The position numbers and the translations under genes were made by a program. Below are positions 47,989 to 56,854 of a stretch of 64,000 nt of DNA, in pieces. The notes under the pieces were generated by a model, which made no database searches, was not told where the DNA came from, and saw nothing but the letters and a program-made list of their open reading frames with translations. The stretch is from Burkholderia sp. WSM2232 (GTDB lineage: Bacteria; Pseudomonadota; Gammaproteobacteria; Burkholderiales; Burkholderiaceae): positions 68,608 to 132,607 of the forward strand of contig NZ_AWZV01000003.1 in the NCBI RefSeq assembly GCF_000472545.1, written 5' to 3'. Numbering within the stretch: the first letter of the stretch is position 1; every line of letters starts with the position of its first letter.

Positions 47989-48657
47989 ATGCCCGACTTG
48001 ATGACCTTGCCGACGGCTCCATCAATCACGGAAGAGGACGACGGTTCGGTTTATATCGTCGACCACGAAGAGCTGGTCCGCCAGGCGCTCGCGCGCCTGC
48101 TGCGCACGATGAACCTGAAAGTTCATGCGTTCGCCTCGATCGAGGCGTTCATCGCGGCCCCGCGCAGCGCCGGGCCGTCCTGTCTTGTGCTCGATGTACG
48201 ACTGCCTGAACAGAGCGGCCTTGCATTTCAGAGCTCGGTGGCGAAGGCAGGCAAGCCGCACATGCCCATTATCTTTATGACGGGGCACGGTGACATTGCA
48301 ATGACAGTGAAGGCAATGAAGGCCGGAGCGATGGATTTTCTGTCAAAGCCCTTTCGCGATCAGGACATGATCGATGCAGTCATTGGTGCGCTGGACTGGG
48401 ACCGGGCGCGTCTCGCGCGCAATCGCGCGCTGGCGGAACTGCGCGGCCGTTGGGCAACCCTGACGCCGCGCGAGCGGGAAGTGATGCAACACGTAGTGGC
48501 CGGCCTGACGAACAGGCAGATCGCGGCTGCTATGGGAATTGCGGAGATCACGGCGAAGATTCATCGTGGCCAGGCCATGCGCAAGATGAAATGCCGCTCG
48601 GTCGCCGATCTCGTACGCATGATGGACGCGCTCCGCGCTCCTGACAATGCACCATGA
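47989..48657 (+). CDS. FixJ/NarL-type response regulator
   Basis: A 222-aa two-domain regulator. The receiver (about 18-135) has SVYIVDHEELVRQ (acidic pocket), phosphoacceptor Asp in CLVLDVRLPEQSG, Thr in IIFMTGHGDIAMTV and Lys in FLSKPFRDQ. The C-terminal LuxR-type HTH reads LTPREREVMQHVVAGLTNRQ then IAAAMGIAEITAK. No cognate kinase is adjacent. ATG 47989 is used; ATG 48001 is an alternative. It may be autoregulated from the palindrome at 47858. Confidence 0.9.
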   Translation: MPDLMTLPTAPSITEEDDGSVYIVDHEELVRQALARLLRTMNLKVHAFASIEAFIAAPRSAGPSCLVLDVRLPEQSGLAFQSSVAKAGKPHMPIIFMTGHGDIAMTVKAMKAGAMDFLSKPFRDQDMIDAVIGALDWDRARLARNRALAELRGRWATLTPREREVMQHVVAGLTNRQIAAAMGIAEITAKIHRGQAMRKMKCRSVADLVRMMDALRAPDNAP

Positions 48658-48814
48658 ATAGAACGGTGTAGTTCGCAGAGGTGTTCTCCGGGGCGTCAAC
48701 GCATGCGCGTAAGCAACGGAATAAGCGGGTGTAACGGGTGTTTTGCACAAAGCCGTGCGGCAAGCGCGCGTGACGCTCCATTAAATGTAGTTCAACATGC
48801 CATTCGAGGATTGA

Positions 48815-49735
48815 ATGAAAGTAGCAGTCATGGGCGCGGGGGCAGTGGGTTGTTATTACGGCGGCATGCTCGCCCGCGCCGGGCACGCTGTCACGTTGGT
48901 TGGCCGGCAGGACCACGTGTCGGCGATCGCACAGCGTGGCCTGCGTTTCGAAAGCGCGCGCTTCGACGACTATGTTCCTGTGTCGGCCAGCACCCATGCA
49001 GAGGGCGTGGCGAATGCGGATCTCGTACTTTTCTGCGTCAAATCATCCGATACGGAAGAGGCCGCGCTTGCCATGCGGCCATATCTGGAAAGCAGCGCTT
49101 TCGTGCTGACGTTACAGAACGGCGTGGACAACGCCGAGCGCCTACGGAGTGTGATACCGCAGCAAGTCTCATCGGCAGCAGTCTATGTCGCGTGCGAGAT
49201 GGCCGGTGCGGGCCACGTACGGCATCACGGTCGCGGTGAGCTGATCATTGAAAAGACAATGACTGCGAGCCAGCATATCGCACAGGTATTGAACAGCGCC
49301 GGAATCGGGACTGAGCTGTCCACCAATGTTCGCGGCGTGCTGTGGGAGAAACTCATCCTCAATTGCGCGTACAACGCAATGTCCGCGCTAACGCAATTGC
49401 CTTTTGGCGAATTGCGCCGCCGCGGCGGAGATGGCGTCGAAATAGCCATGCGCGATATCGTCGCGGAATGCATTGCGGTTGCCCATGCCGACGGCGTCGA
49501 CATTTCGAGCAATGCCGACCAGACCGTGCGAACCATCATGGAGACAATTCCGGCCGGCCAGTATTCGTCGACGGCGCAAGACCTGTCGCGGGGCAGGCGT
49601 AGTGAAATCGAACATCTCAACGGACATATCGCGCGTCGCGGCGCTGCGCTTGGTATTCCCACCCCCGTGAATCATCTGCTGCTGTTGCTGGTGAAGACGC
49701 TCGACAATCGTTCTGCCCGAGGCGAGCCGGCATAA
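48815..49735 (+). CDS. 2-dehydropantoate 2-reductase family protein
   Basis: A 306-aa ketopantoate reductase (ApbA/PanE) family enzyme that reduces a 2-keto acid with NADPH. The N-terminus MKVAVMGAGAVGCYYGGML is the Rossmann motif. TLQNGVDNAERL contains the family Asn, NVRGVLWEKLILNCAYNAMS the catalytic Lys, and the C-terminal half has EIEHLNGHIARRG. CGAGGA lies four bases before ATG 48815. Paralogues are common in this group, so it need not be the main PanE. Confidence 0.88.
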   Translation: MKVAVMGAGAVGCYYGGMLARAGHAVTLVGRQDHVSAIAQRGLRFESARFDDYVPVSASTHAEGVANADLVLFCVKSSDTEEAALAMRPYLESSAFVLTLQNGVDNAERLRSVIPQQVSSAAVYVACEMAGAGHVRHHGRGELIIEKTMTASQHIAQVLNSAGIGTELSTNVRGVLWEKLILNCAYNAMSALTQLPFGELRRRGGDGVEIAMRDIVAECIAVAHADGVDISSNADQTVRTIMETIPAGQYSSTAQDLSRGRRSEIEHLNGHIARRGAALGIPTPVNHLLLLLVKTLDNRSARGEPA

Positions 49736-49802
49736 GCCGTTCGCGTTGGGCCGCCGTTTGCGTGCGAGCGTCAAGGCGAACGCTCACGCCAACGCCGCCG
49801 GT

Positions 49803-51317
49803 TCAGCGCCCGTGAGCGTCTGCAAGGCGCTCGCTCAGCGCACGGAGAAACGCGGTTCTGTCGACAGTGGCGGGAAGTGCGTCGGCGAGCCGGTTGTGAA
49901 AGGTCGCGGTGTCGGCGCCCAGCGCGGCCCGCTGCGCGACAATGCGGGCGACGGGACCAATATGCGTTGCAAGCTGCCGTGCGGCTACTTCGATATGCGC
50001 CGCATCGGGCACAGGTGCCTGGGAGGAAGTGACGCGTGCCGCAGGTTGGATACTCTCGCTCGCCGGCCGCGGAGACGCGGCTCCCTGCACGGCAGTGTGC
50101 CGTTGCAGCAGGGTGTCGAACTGATGACGTGTCTGTTCGTCGGGGAGATGACGCGCGAGTTGCGCCGCCAACATGCGCGGATTCGTTGCGTGCGCCGCCG
50201 CCCGCCGCACGAGCAGCGAAGCGACAGGCCCGACGTGGCTCGCAAGCCGCGCTTCGATCTGCGCGAGCAATTCCGGCGGCCAGACAACGGAGCCGGCGGA
50301 CGCCGCGTGACCAGTAGCGGTGGCGACCCGTGGTGGAAGCGGTGGTAAATGCGGCGGTAAATGCGGCGGGGGCAGCGGTGGCAAAAGCGCTTCCCGGTTT
50401 GCCGGCGTCGCGACCACCGTCTGGTCGGGATCGCGTTCCGCCGCAAGCGTATCCAGCAGGCTCAGCAACTCGACGCGCCAGCTTTGCGCGGATAGGTAGC
50501 GCGCCTCGGGCTGCTTTGCGAGCGCCTTTCGCACCATCGCATCGAGCGAGGCTGGCAGGCCGGGCGTTTCGCTCGACGGCGCGGGCGGCACGCCGTTCAG
50601 CACCTGCTGCATCACAGCTGCCGACGAGCCCGCAAACGGGCACTTGCCGGTCAGCATCTCATACAGCACGATGCCCGCCGAAAAGAGATCACTGCGTGCG
50701 TCGATCGGCGCGCCCGTGTACTGCTCGGGCGACATATAGGCAGGCGTGCCGATCATCATGCCCATCTGTGTCAGACGGCCGGTGTCCAGTTGCGCGATGC
50801 CGAAGTCGGCGATCTTGCATTCGCCACGCGGCGCGATCAGCAGATTGGCGGGCTTGATGTCGCGATGGATCACGCCGGCGTCGTGCGCGTACGCAAGCGC
50901 GTCCAGCAACTGCGCGAACCACGTCAGCGTGCGCGCAAGCGGCAATCTGGTGCCATGCACGGCTTCTTTTGCGAGTCGCGCGGCGAGCGTTTCTCCCCGT
51001 ACATATTCGAGCGCAATGAACGGGACGCCGTCGGCCTCTCCATAGTCGAACACGCTGACGATATGCGGATGCACGAGCCGCCCGGCCGCCCGCGCTTCGT
51101 TGATGAAGCGCGCGGGCAGTTCCGCGTCGGCTGTGCTGCCCGCTTCGTGCGAATCGCGCAGCAACTCGGGGTTGATCGTCTTGAGCGCAACTTGCCGCTG
51201 AATATGCGGGTCGGTCGCGAGGTAGACGGTGCCCATCGCGCCGCGGCCGAGTACCCCATCAACCAGATAGCGGCCGATCTGCCGCGGCACTGCGCTCATC
51301 GCATTCATCGTGCTCAT
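49803..51317 (-). CDS. serine/threonine protein kinase, PpkA-like, with duplicated C-terminal module
   Basis: A 504-aa cytoplasmic kinase. The Hanks-type domain (about 16-290) has GRGAMGTVY (24-32), Lys46 in VALKTI, HRDIKPANLL (151-160), DFG (171-173) and GTPAYMSPEQY. A Pro/Leu-rich linker follows. The C-terminus contains two related ~55-residue modules (353-407 and 442-498), each with HVGPVA or HIGPVA followed by RRAA or QRAA. It is the third gene of an operon divergent from tssB. PpkA kinases control T6SS firing in Pseudomonas, so a similar role is inferred. Its ATG overlaps the previous stop as ATGA. Confidence 0.9.
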   Translation of the reverse strand: MSTMNAMSAVPRQIGRYLVDGVLGRGAMGTVYLATDPHIQRQVALKTINPELLRDSHEAGSTADAELPARFINEARAAGRLVHPHIVSVFDYGEADGVPFIALEYVRGETLAARLAKEAVHGTRLPLARTLTWFAQLLDALAYAHDAGVIHRDIKPANLLIAPRGECKIADFGIAQLDTGRLTQMGMMIGTPAYMSPEQYTGAPIDARSDLFSAGIVLYEMLTGKCPFAGSSAAVMQQVLNGVPPAPSSETPGLPASLDAMVRKALAKQPEARYLSAQSWRVELLSLLDTLAAERDPDQTVVATPANREALLPPLPPPHLPPHLPPLPPRVATATGHAASAGSVVWPPELLAQIEARLASHVGPVASLLVRRAAAHATNPRMLAAQLARHLPDEQTRHQFDTLLQRHTAVQGAASPRPASESIQPAARVTSSQAPVPDAAHIEVAARQLATHIGPVARIVAQRAALGADTATFHNRLADALPATVDRTAFLRALSERLADAHGR

Positions 51318-52234
51318 GGTTGCAAGCCGTGCGGCACCGTAGCGGCTGCACCGGTTTCATCGAGTATCTCGAAGGCCGTTACGAGGCTGGTCCGCATTCG
51401 TCCGAACGACACCGCGAGTGAGGCGATCTCGTCGCTGCCGCGCGTGGGCAAGTCGACCTCGCCGAGTTTGCCGAGGCTTACTTCGTCGGCGGCACGGGAG
51501 AGAGCCTGCAGGCGCCGCGTGACGAGTACGTGCACCATCACGTTCAACACCACCAGCACGACTGCGAACACCACGCTGAGCGCCGTCATGAAGCTGCGCC
51601 ACAGTGCCCGGCCGCGCGCGATCGATTCCGACATCGGCACCGAAACGAACTCCGCGCCGATTACGTCGTTCATGGCCCAGCCAAATCCGTTCGCCGGTCC
51701 GTACTTGTCGAGCATGGTGCGCGGCGCTGCAGACGGCGTGCTGTGACACTGCATGCAGGCGGCATCCGTGATTTTGCTGGGACGCGCCAGAAAGAGCAGA
51801 TGTTCGCCACCGGGCGTGCGCCGCTCGCCGGTCACCTCCTTCAACGCGGGCTTGTCGTGCAGATGCGCAATCACTTCGGATTCCCAATCGGTCGGGCGGT
51901 CGCGCGGGTTGGTCGGATTGAGCATCGTCGAACGGTACGAGAAGTTCGGGAACGCGCCCTGCAGCGTATTCAGCATTTCTATTGCCGAAAACGCGGGCAC
52001 CGACTCAGGCACGAACGAATATTGAATCTGTGTCGAGAGTAACGGCGTGATGTGCTTCGCGGTGTAGTCCTGCATCGCCTCGGCGGCGCTCATCAAAACA
52101 TTGGCGTCGTGGCGGGTTTCGTCGAGCGACTGTTGCTGCAGCACATGGTCTGCGACGATGCCCGCCGCGCTCAGTCCAATCGCGAAGATGGTGATGAACA
52201 CGAGATTGAACTTGATGGCGAGTGATAGCTTCAT
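51314..52234 (-). CDS. membrane sensor with DUF3365 c-type heme domain and HAMP
   Basis: A 306-aa protein: membrane helix (8-28), periplasmic domain (30-213), second helix (215-238) and HAMP-like segment (239-290), with no output domain. The periplasmic part resembles DUF3365/Tll0287-like heme sensors and holds a covalent heme motif CMQCH (160-164) preceded by FLARPSKITDA. It could sense redox state, oxygen or NO. ATG 52234 is chosen because it overlaps the upstream stop as ATGA; its own stop also overlaps the kinase ATG, so all three genes are coupled. Confidence 0.85.
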   Translation of the reverse strand: MKLSLAIKFNLVFITIFAIGLSAAGIVADHVLQQQSLDETRHDANVLMSAAEAMQDYTAKHITPLLSTQIQYSFVPESVPAFSAIEMLNTLQGAFPNFSYRSTMLNPTNPRDRPTDWESEVIAHLHDKPALKEVTGERRTPGGEHLLFLARPSKITDAACMQCHSTPSAAPRTMLDKYGPANGFGWAMNDVIGAEFVSVPMSESIARGRALWRSFMTALSVVFAVVLVVLNVMVHVLVTRRLQALSRAADEVSLGKLGEVDLPTRGSDEIASLAVSFGRMRTSLVTAFEILDETGAAATVPHGLQP

Positions 52235-53274
52235 GGTCGAGCCCATACGGATGCGAAGGACGGAGAGGCGGGAGCGGCTATGCCGGACCACCGGGCAGGT
52301 GCCGGGTGTGGCGGGGTAAGTGGGTCCGCAAGCGGCTTCATCAGCGGCTTCATAGACGGCTTGACAGGCGGCAGCAGGAGCGGCCGCCAGTCCGGCAGAT
52401 CGCGCAGGTTTCGCCGGATGTCGCGGCGAAAGGCCGGGTCTGACAAACGAGCGCCAAAGCGTTGAGTAAAGCGCGTGCCAGGCTCTGTTCGCACCGCAAG
52501 CGCGCTGTGGAGCCAGTCGGACACGTCCGCGTAAGTCACGGGGCGCGAGGCGGGTGCCGATGCGGTTGCGAGGCGTGGCGTGGTGGGCGCGGCGGGCGCA
52601 GGCGGCAACGGCAAAGGCCGCAACGCGTCGCGGAACGCGAGCGGCATCGCGGCCACGAACGCGGGGTCAAGACGCGCCGAAACGGCAATGCCGGCGTTCG
52701 TTTTCGAAAGCTGCGCGAACTCATGGACGGACATTCCGGTTTGCGCCGGCTTCCCATGCGGCTTGCCTGGCGTGACCAGTTGTGCGGACCCGTTTTCGCA
52801 GAACACGGCGTTCGCGTTAGCGTCAGCATAAGCCGGCGTGGACGCAGCAATCACGAGCGCGCTGCGCTCGGCCGGCGTCACACGCATACGCTCGGTTTCC
52901 ACGACAGGCACCGCGCAATTGGCCGCAGTGCAGACGTGCTGCACCTTCAGCCAGCCACGCAGCAGCGCGACGCGGCCATCGCGCGCGAGCAACACTTGTG
53001 TGTCGCCTCCGAGCGCAAGCACATTGCCCGTCTGGTCCTGCATCTGAACGATTCCATTGGGGCTCGGCTGCGTTTCGACTATATCGTCCGGCGCGAGCCG
53101 TTGACCTGAGCCGGCCAAATACACACTGCTTTCGTGGATCGTGGTCACTGGTGCGCCGGTTTGCACAATAGTCCAGCTGGCGTGCGCATAGGGTGCGAGC
53201 GCAAGCAGGCAAAGGGGTAACAAGCGCAACGGTGCGATCGGCCACAAGCGTAGGGGATCTTCGGAAAATGTCAT
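52231..53274 (-). CDS. FecR domain-containing exported protein
   Basis: A 347-aa protein with a signal peptide (LRLLPLCLLALAPYAHA, cleavage near residue 33) and a FecR-type beta-helix segment (about 40-160). That segment includes LAPDDIVETQPSPNGIVQMQ, VLLARDGRVALLRGWLKVQ and METERMRVTPAE-like sequence. The C-terminal third is Pro-rich with SARLDPAFVAAMPLAFRDAL. No membrane anchor remains after cleavage, unlike the classic FecR regulator. It is the first gene of the operon, 48 bases after an ECF-type promoter motif. Confidence 0.8.
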   Translation of the reverse strand: MTFSEDPLRLWPIAPLRLLPLCLLALAPYAHASWTIVQTGAPVTTIHESSVYLAGSGQRLAPDDIVETQPSPNGIVQMQDQTGNVLALGGDTQVLLARDGRVALLRGWLKVQHVCTAANCAVPVVETERMRVTPAERSALVIAASTPAYADANANAVFCENGSAQLVTPGKPHGKPAQTGMSVHEFAQLSKTNAGIAVSARLDPAFVAAMPLAFRDALRPLPLPPAPAAPTTPRLATASAPASRPVTYADVSDWLHSALAVRTEPGTRFTQRFGARLSDPAFRRDIRRNLRDLPDWRPLLLPPVKPSMKPLMKPLADPLTPPHPAPARWSGIAAPASPSFASVWARP

Positions 53275-53321
53275 TGCGTGCCGGGTACTGAAGCCACGGT
53301 TCCTTAACCACTGTTGCTGAC

Positions 53322-53349
53322 TGAACAGCCGGCTACCCAAATTTATTCC
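53322..53349 (-). promoter_or_regulatory. candidate ECF promoter of the FecR-heme-kinase operon
   Basis: Minus strand: GGAATA (53349-53344), 16 bases, TGTTCA (53327-53322). A start a few bases downstream would give a leader of about 40 bases before the FecR-like ATG at 53274. Confidence 0.7.
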
Positions 53350-53425
53350 GGCATGTCGTGACGAATGTTGCGGCGTGGCGCGCAGCGTGCAACCCGCGCA
53401 TTTTTCGCGCACTGAATCCGGCGAT

Positions 53426-53453
53426 GGAATATTCACGCCGGCCCAGATGTTGT
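53426..53453 (+). promoter_or_regulatory. candidate ECF promoter P1 of the T6SS operon
   Basis: GGAATA (53426-53431), 16 bases, TGTTGT (53448-53453). It is the distal of two same-strand copies before tssB. Confidence 0.65.
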
Positions 53454-53513
53454 TGGTGCGGAAGGCGGCTGTGTCGATGTGCGAGCGCTCAGGCGGATCG
53501 ATTCAAAAACCAT

Positions 53514-53541
53514 GGAATAGATCGCGGCTCTGCGCTGTTGT
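53514..53541 (+). promoter_or_regulatory. candidate ECF promoter P2 of the T6SS operon
   Basis: GGAATA (53514-53519), 16 bases, TGTTGT (53536-53541). The wider element GGAATAGATCGCG-N7-GCTGTTGTGT is repeated exactly at 63843-63872. The predicted leader to tssB is about 105 bases. Confidence 0.75.
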
Positions 53542-53653
53542 GTGAGCGTGGACGATGCGCGGGCACAGCACGCCGCGTCTGGCGAGCCGGCCGGTCGCAA
53601 ACACCCCGGCTCCTTCGAATCCCGAACCCGAATGCATCCAGAGGAACGAGCGT

Positions 53654-54175
53654 ATGGCAACGAGACAGAGCAGTCAGAAATTCATTGCGCGAAATCGTGC
53701 GCCGCGCGTACAGATCGAATATGACGTCGAGCTGTACGGTGCGCAAAAGAAAGTGCAGATACCGTTTGTAATGGGCGTGATGTCGGATCTGTCCGGCGCC
53801 AACAGCGGCGATCTTCCGCCGATAGAGGAACGCAAGGCATTGGAGGTGGATGTCGATAACTTCGACAGCCGCATGCAATCGATGAAGCCGCGAGTGAACT
53901 TCAACGTTCCCAACACGTTGACAGGCGAAGGCAATCTCGAAGTCGACATGACCTTCGAAAGCATGGACGACTTTTCGCCCGCCGCAGTCGCGCGCAAGGT
54001 CGATGCGCTCGCGCGGCTGCTCCAGGCACGCACGCAACTGGCGAATCTTGGTACTTATCTCGACGGCAAGGCCGGCGCGGAGAAACTGATTGCCGAGGCG
54101 CTGAAGGACCCGGCGCTGCTGCAATCGCTAAGCGCCGCTCCGAAGCCTGCCGACACCGAAGCCGGACAGGAGTGA
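53654..54175 (+). CDS. tssB: T6SS contractile sheath small subunit TssB (VipA)
   Basis: A 173-aa sheath protein. It has the basic N-terminus (SSQKFIARNRAPRVQIEYDV), KKVQIPFVMGVMSDLSG and the conserved FNVPNTLTG-type segment. DMTFESMDDFSPAAVARKV is the family signature. TssB and TssC assemble the contractile sheath around the Hcp tube in the cytoplasm. ATG 53654 follows GAGGAACGAG. Its stop overlaps an in-frame GTG of tssC, and the two are coupled. Confidence 0.96.
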   Translation: MATRQSSQKFIARNRAPRVQIEYDVELYGAQKKVQIPFVMGVMSDLSGANSGDLPPIEERKALEVDVDNFDSRMQSMKPRVNFNVPNTLTGEGNLEVDMTFESMDDFSPAAVARKVDALARLLQARTQLANLGTYLDGKAGAEKLIAEALKDPALLQSLSAAPKPADTEAGQE

Positions 54176-54183
54176 GCGCGATC

Positions 54184-55677
54184 ATGGAAAGCCAGAAGCA
54201 GTTGGAAGCGGCCGCACAAGGCACGCTGAGCGTTACGAGCGACTTCGCCGCGCTGCTCAACAAGGAGTTTCGCCCGAAGAACGAACGCGCGAGGGAAGAG
54301 GTCGAGGCGGCGGTGCGCACGCTCGCCGAGCAGGTGCTGCAAGATTCGAACATCGTCTCCGACGACGTGACGCAAACCATCAATGCGTATGTCGCGGAGA
54401 TCGATCGCAAGATCACAGAGCAGTTGAATCGCATCATGCATCACGAGCAATTCCAGAAACTGGAAGGTGCATGGCGCGGCCTGCATCATCTGGTCACGAA
54501 TTCGGAGACCGATCCGATGCTCAAGATTCGCGTGCTGAATGTGTCGAAGAAGGAGTTGGGGAAGAACCTCAAGCGCTTCAAAGGCGTTGCATGGGACCAG
54601 AGCCCGGTGTTCAAGCGCATCTACGAAGAGGAGTATGGCCAGCTCGGCGGCGAACCGTACGGCTGCCTGATCGGCGATTACTACTTCGATCATAGTCCGC
54701 AGGACATTGAAATGTTGCGCGGCATCTCGCAGATTGCCGCCGCCGCGCACGCACCGTTCATCTCTGCCGCCGATTCGAGCCTGCTCGGCATGGAAAACTG
54801 GAGCGAGCTCGCCAACCCGCGTGACCTGTCGATGATCTTCACGACGCCGGACTACGCCGGCTGGCGCTCGCTGCGCGAAATGGACGACGCGCGTTACCTG
54901 GCGCTGACGATGCCCCGCACGCTTGCGCGCCTGCCTTACGGCGCAAAGACCGATCCCGTCGAGGAGTTCGATTTCGAAGAAGACACGGAAGGTGCTGATT
55001 CGTCCAAGTACACATGGCAGAACGCGGCTTATTCGATGGCGGTGAACATCAACCGCTCGTTCAAGCTGTATGGCTGGTGCACACGCATTCGTGGCGTGGA
55101 GTCGGGCGGCGCGGTCGAGAACCTGCCGGTTCACGCGTTCCCGAGCGACGACGGCGGCGTCGACATAAAGTGTCCTACAGAAATTGCGATCACCGACAGG
55201 CGCTCGGCGGAACTCGACAAAATGGGCCTGATGCCGCTCGTGTACCGCAAGAACTCGGATGTCGCCGCGTTCATCGGCGCGCAGTCGGTGGCAAAGCCGG
55301 AAGAGTACGACGATCCGTCGGCGACCGCGAATTCGAACCTCTCGGCGCGGTTGCCTTACATGTTCGCGTGCTGCCGCTTTGCGCACTACCTGAAGTGCAT
55401 CGTGCGCGACAAGATCGGTTCGTTCAGTACGCGTGAGCAGATGGAGAGCTGGTTGTCGAACTGGGTAATGAACTATGTCGACGGCGATCCGGTGAACTCC
55501 AGCGAAGAAACCAAGGCGCGCAAGCCGCTCGCCGCCGCGCAGGTGGTGGTCGAGGAAGTGGAGGGCAACCCCGGCTACTACACGTCCAAGTTCTTCCTGA
55601 AACCGCATTACCAGCTGGAAGGCCTGACGGTGTCGCTGCGGCTCGTATCGCGCCTGCCCTCCGCACTCGCGGCGTAG
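54184..55677 (+). CDS. tssC: T6SS contractile sheath large subunit TssC (VipB)
   Basis: A 497-aa sheath subunit. Landmarks are EQLNRIMHHEQFQKLEGAWR, LKIRVLNVSKKELGKNLKRF, the GEPYGCLIGDYYFDH segment, ARLPYGAKTDPVEEFDFEED and the C-terminal RFAHYLKCIVRDKIGSF. ATG 54184 is used with AGGAG eleven bases upstream; GTG 54172, overlapping the tssB stop, is an alternative that adds four residues. All family features are intact. Confidence 0.96.
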   Translation: MESQKQLEAAAQGTLSVTSDFAALLNKEFRPKNERAREEVEAAVRTLAEQVLQDSNIVSDDVTQTINAYVAEIDRKITEQLNRIMHHEQFQKLEGAWRGLHHLVTNSETDPMLKIRVLNVSKKELGKNLKRFKGVAWDQSPVFKRIYEEEYGQLGGEPYGCLIGDYYFDHSPQDIEMLRGISQIAAAAHAPFISAADSSLLGMENWSELANPRDLSMIFTTPDYAGWRSLREMDDARYLALTMPRTLARLPYGAKTDPVEEFDFEEDTEGADSSKYTWQNAAYSMAVNINRSFKLYGWCTRIRGVESGGAVENLPVHAFPSDDGGVDIKCPTEIAITDRRSAELDKMGLMPLVYRKNSDVAAFIGAQSVAKPEEYDDPSATANSNLSARLPYMFACCRFAHYLKCIVRDKIGSFSTREQMESWLSNWVMNYVDGDPVNSSEETKARKPLAAAQVVVEEVEGNPGYYTSKFFLKPHYQLEGLTVSLRLVSRLPSALAA

Positions 55678-55787
55678 GGGTGCGGCACCGCGGCACCATG
55701 CAAAGAACCTGTCCGCAGCGCAAATGCTACGGGCTCCACGTTCGCCCTGGTGGCGAGCACACTTATTAGCAACGGGAAGAGGTCAAT

Positions 55788-56291
55788 ATGGCATTCGATA
55801 TGCACCTGAAATTCGGCTCCGGTTCGGTCACGATCCAGGGCGCGTCCAATCATTCGAAGCACAAGAACGAGGTGCCGATCATCGCGTGGTCGTGGGGCGT
55901 CAGCAACACCGGCAACCTGCACACAGGCGCGGGCTACGCGTCGGGCGGCAAGGCGAACATCCAGGACATCACCATCACCAAGTACGTCGACAGTTGCTCG
56001 AACGCGATCCTCAACGCCTGCTGCACGGGCGCACGGCTTGAAACCGCCAATCTGTACGTGACTAATGCGACCGGTCAGCAAACGGACTTCCTCACGATCG
56101 AACTGAGCGAAGGCGTGCTGATCACCTCGGTCGCGACCGGCGGCAGCGGGGGCGACGAGCGTCTGACCGAAAACATCACACTCCACTTCGGCAAGTTCAA
56201 GTATTCGTTCCAGCCCCAGGACGACGAAGGCAAGGCAAGCGGCGGCACGAAGGACTTCACGTTCGACATTCAGCAGGTCGCGAAGCAGTAA
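55788..56291 (+). CDS. hcp: T6SS inner-tube protein Hcp (TssD)
   Basis: A 167-aa tube subunit that also carries small effectors. MAFDMHLKFGSGSVTIQGAS, VPIIAWSWGVSNTGN, DITITKYVDSCSNAILNAC and the C-terminal FTFDIQQVAKQ match the Hcp fold of Burkholderia. GAAGAGG precedes the ATG. A 110-base gap follows tssC and there may be an internal promoter or processing site for extra Hcp. Confidence 0.95.
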   Translation: MAFDMHLKFGSGSVTIQGASNHSKHKNEVPIIAWSWGVSNTGNLHTGAGYASGGKANIQDITITKYVDSCSNAILNACCTGARLETANLYVTNATGQQTDFLTIELSEGVLITSVATGGSGGDERLTENITLHFGKFKYSFQPQDDEGKASGGTKDFTFDIQQVAKQ

Positions 56292-56345
56292 GCGGGCCTG
56301 GCTGCACGACGGTAAGGTGCTTCTTACGATAAGGATGCCGAACGG

Positions 56346-56849
56346 ATGGCGGAGTTAACCCCTCAGGAGCGCTTGCAGCCCTCGTTGCTCGACCGGCTCA
56401 CCGACATGGCGCCGGGCGAGCCAGACGAGAGCCGCGAGCAGCGGGTCATCACGGCGGCTCGCCTGCGCGAGTACGTGACGCGTGACATTGCCGCGCTCCT
56501 GAACTGCACGCGGCAGTGGGAGAGCGACGGTCTTCCCGGGCTGGATCACGTCGCCAACTCCGTCCTGAACTTCGGTATCCCGGACCTGGCCGGCGCGCCG
56601 TTGTCCGGCATCGACGCAGGCATGTTGCAGGAGCGTATCCGCACAGCGCTTATCGACTTCGAGCCTCGCCTGATTGCGGACACGGTGCAAGTGGCCGTGA
56701 AAGTCGACGACGCGGTGATGAACGCACGCTCGCTGAGTTTTCGTATCGAGTCGCAGATGTGGGCGCAACCCATGCCGCTTGCGCTCTATCTGCATACCGA
56801 CGTCGATCTCGAGACCGGAGAATTCCGGGTCTCGCAACATTTCGGTTGA
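56346..56849 (+). CDS. tssE: T6SS baseplate protein TssE (gp25-like)
   Basis: A 167-aa wedge protein related to phage T4 gp25. It contains LQPSLLDRLTDMAPGE near the N-terminus, VTRDIAALLNCTR, the conserved SVLNFGIPDL motif and a C-terminal strand FRIESQMWAQPMPLALYLHT. It initiates sheath polymerisation at the baseplate. It starts 54 bases after hcp and ends five bases before tssF. Confidence 0.94.
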   Translation: MAELTPQERLQPSLLDRLTDMAPGEPDESREQRVITAARLREYVTRDIAALLNCTRQWESDGLPGLDHVANSVLNFGIPDLAGAPLSGIDAGMLQERIRTALIDFEPRLIADTVQVAVKVDDAVMNARSLSFRIESQMWAQPMPLALYLHTDVDLETGEFRVSQHFG

Positions 56850-56854
56850 CTACC

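Larger units (their letters stand above)
53275..53653. promoter_or_regulatory. divergent control region between the FecR operon and tssB
   Basis: These 379 bases hold three copies of GGAATA-N16-TGTT: one facing the FecR operon (53322-53349) and two facing tssB (53426-53453, 53514-53541). No coding sequence is convincing. GAGGAACGAG just before 53654 is the tssB ribosome-binding site. Confidence 0.7.

Noticed and set aside
48718..48744. GGAATA-N15-TGTTTT upstream of the ketopantoate reductase-family gene
   Set aside because: Resembles the ECF promoter motif, but the spacer is one base short and the gene has no link to the regulon; kept out of the promoter set.
54055..55608. 517-codon minus-strand frame opposite tssC
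   Set aside because: Shadow of the conserved sheath gene.
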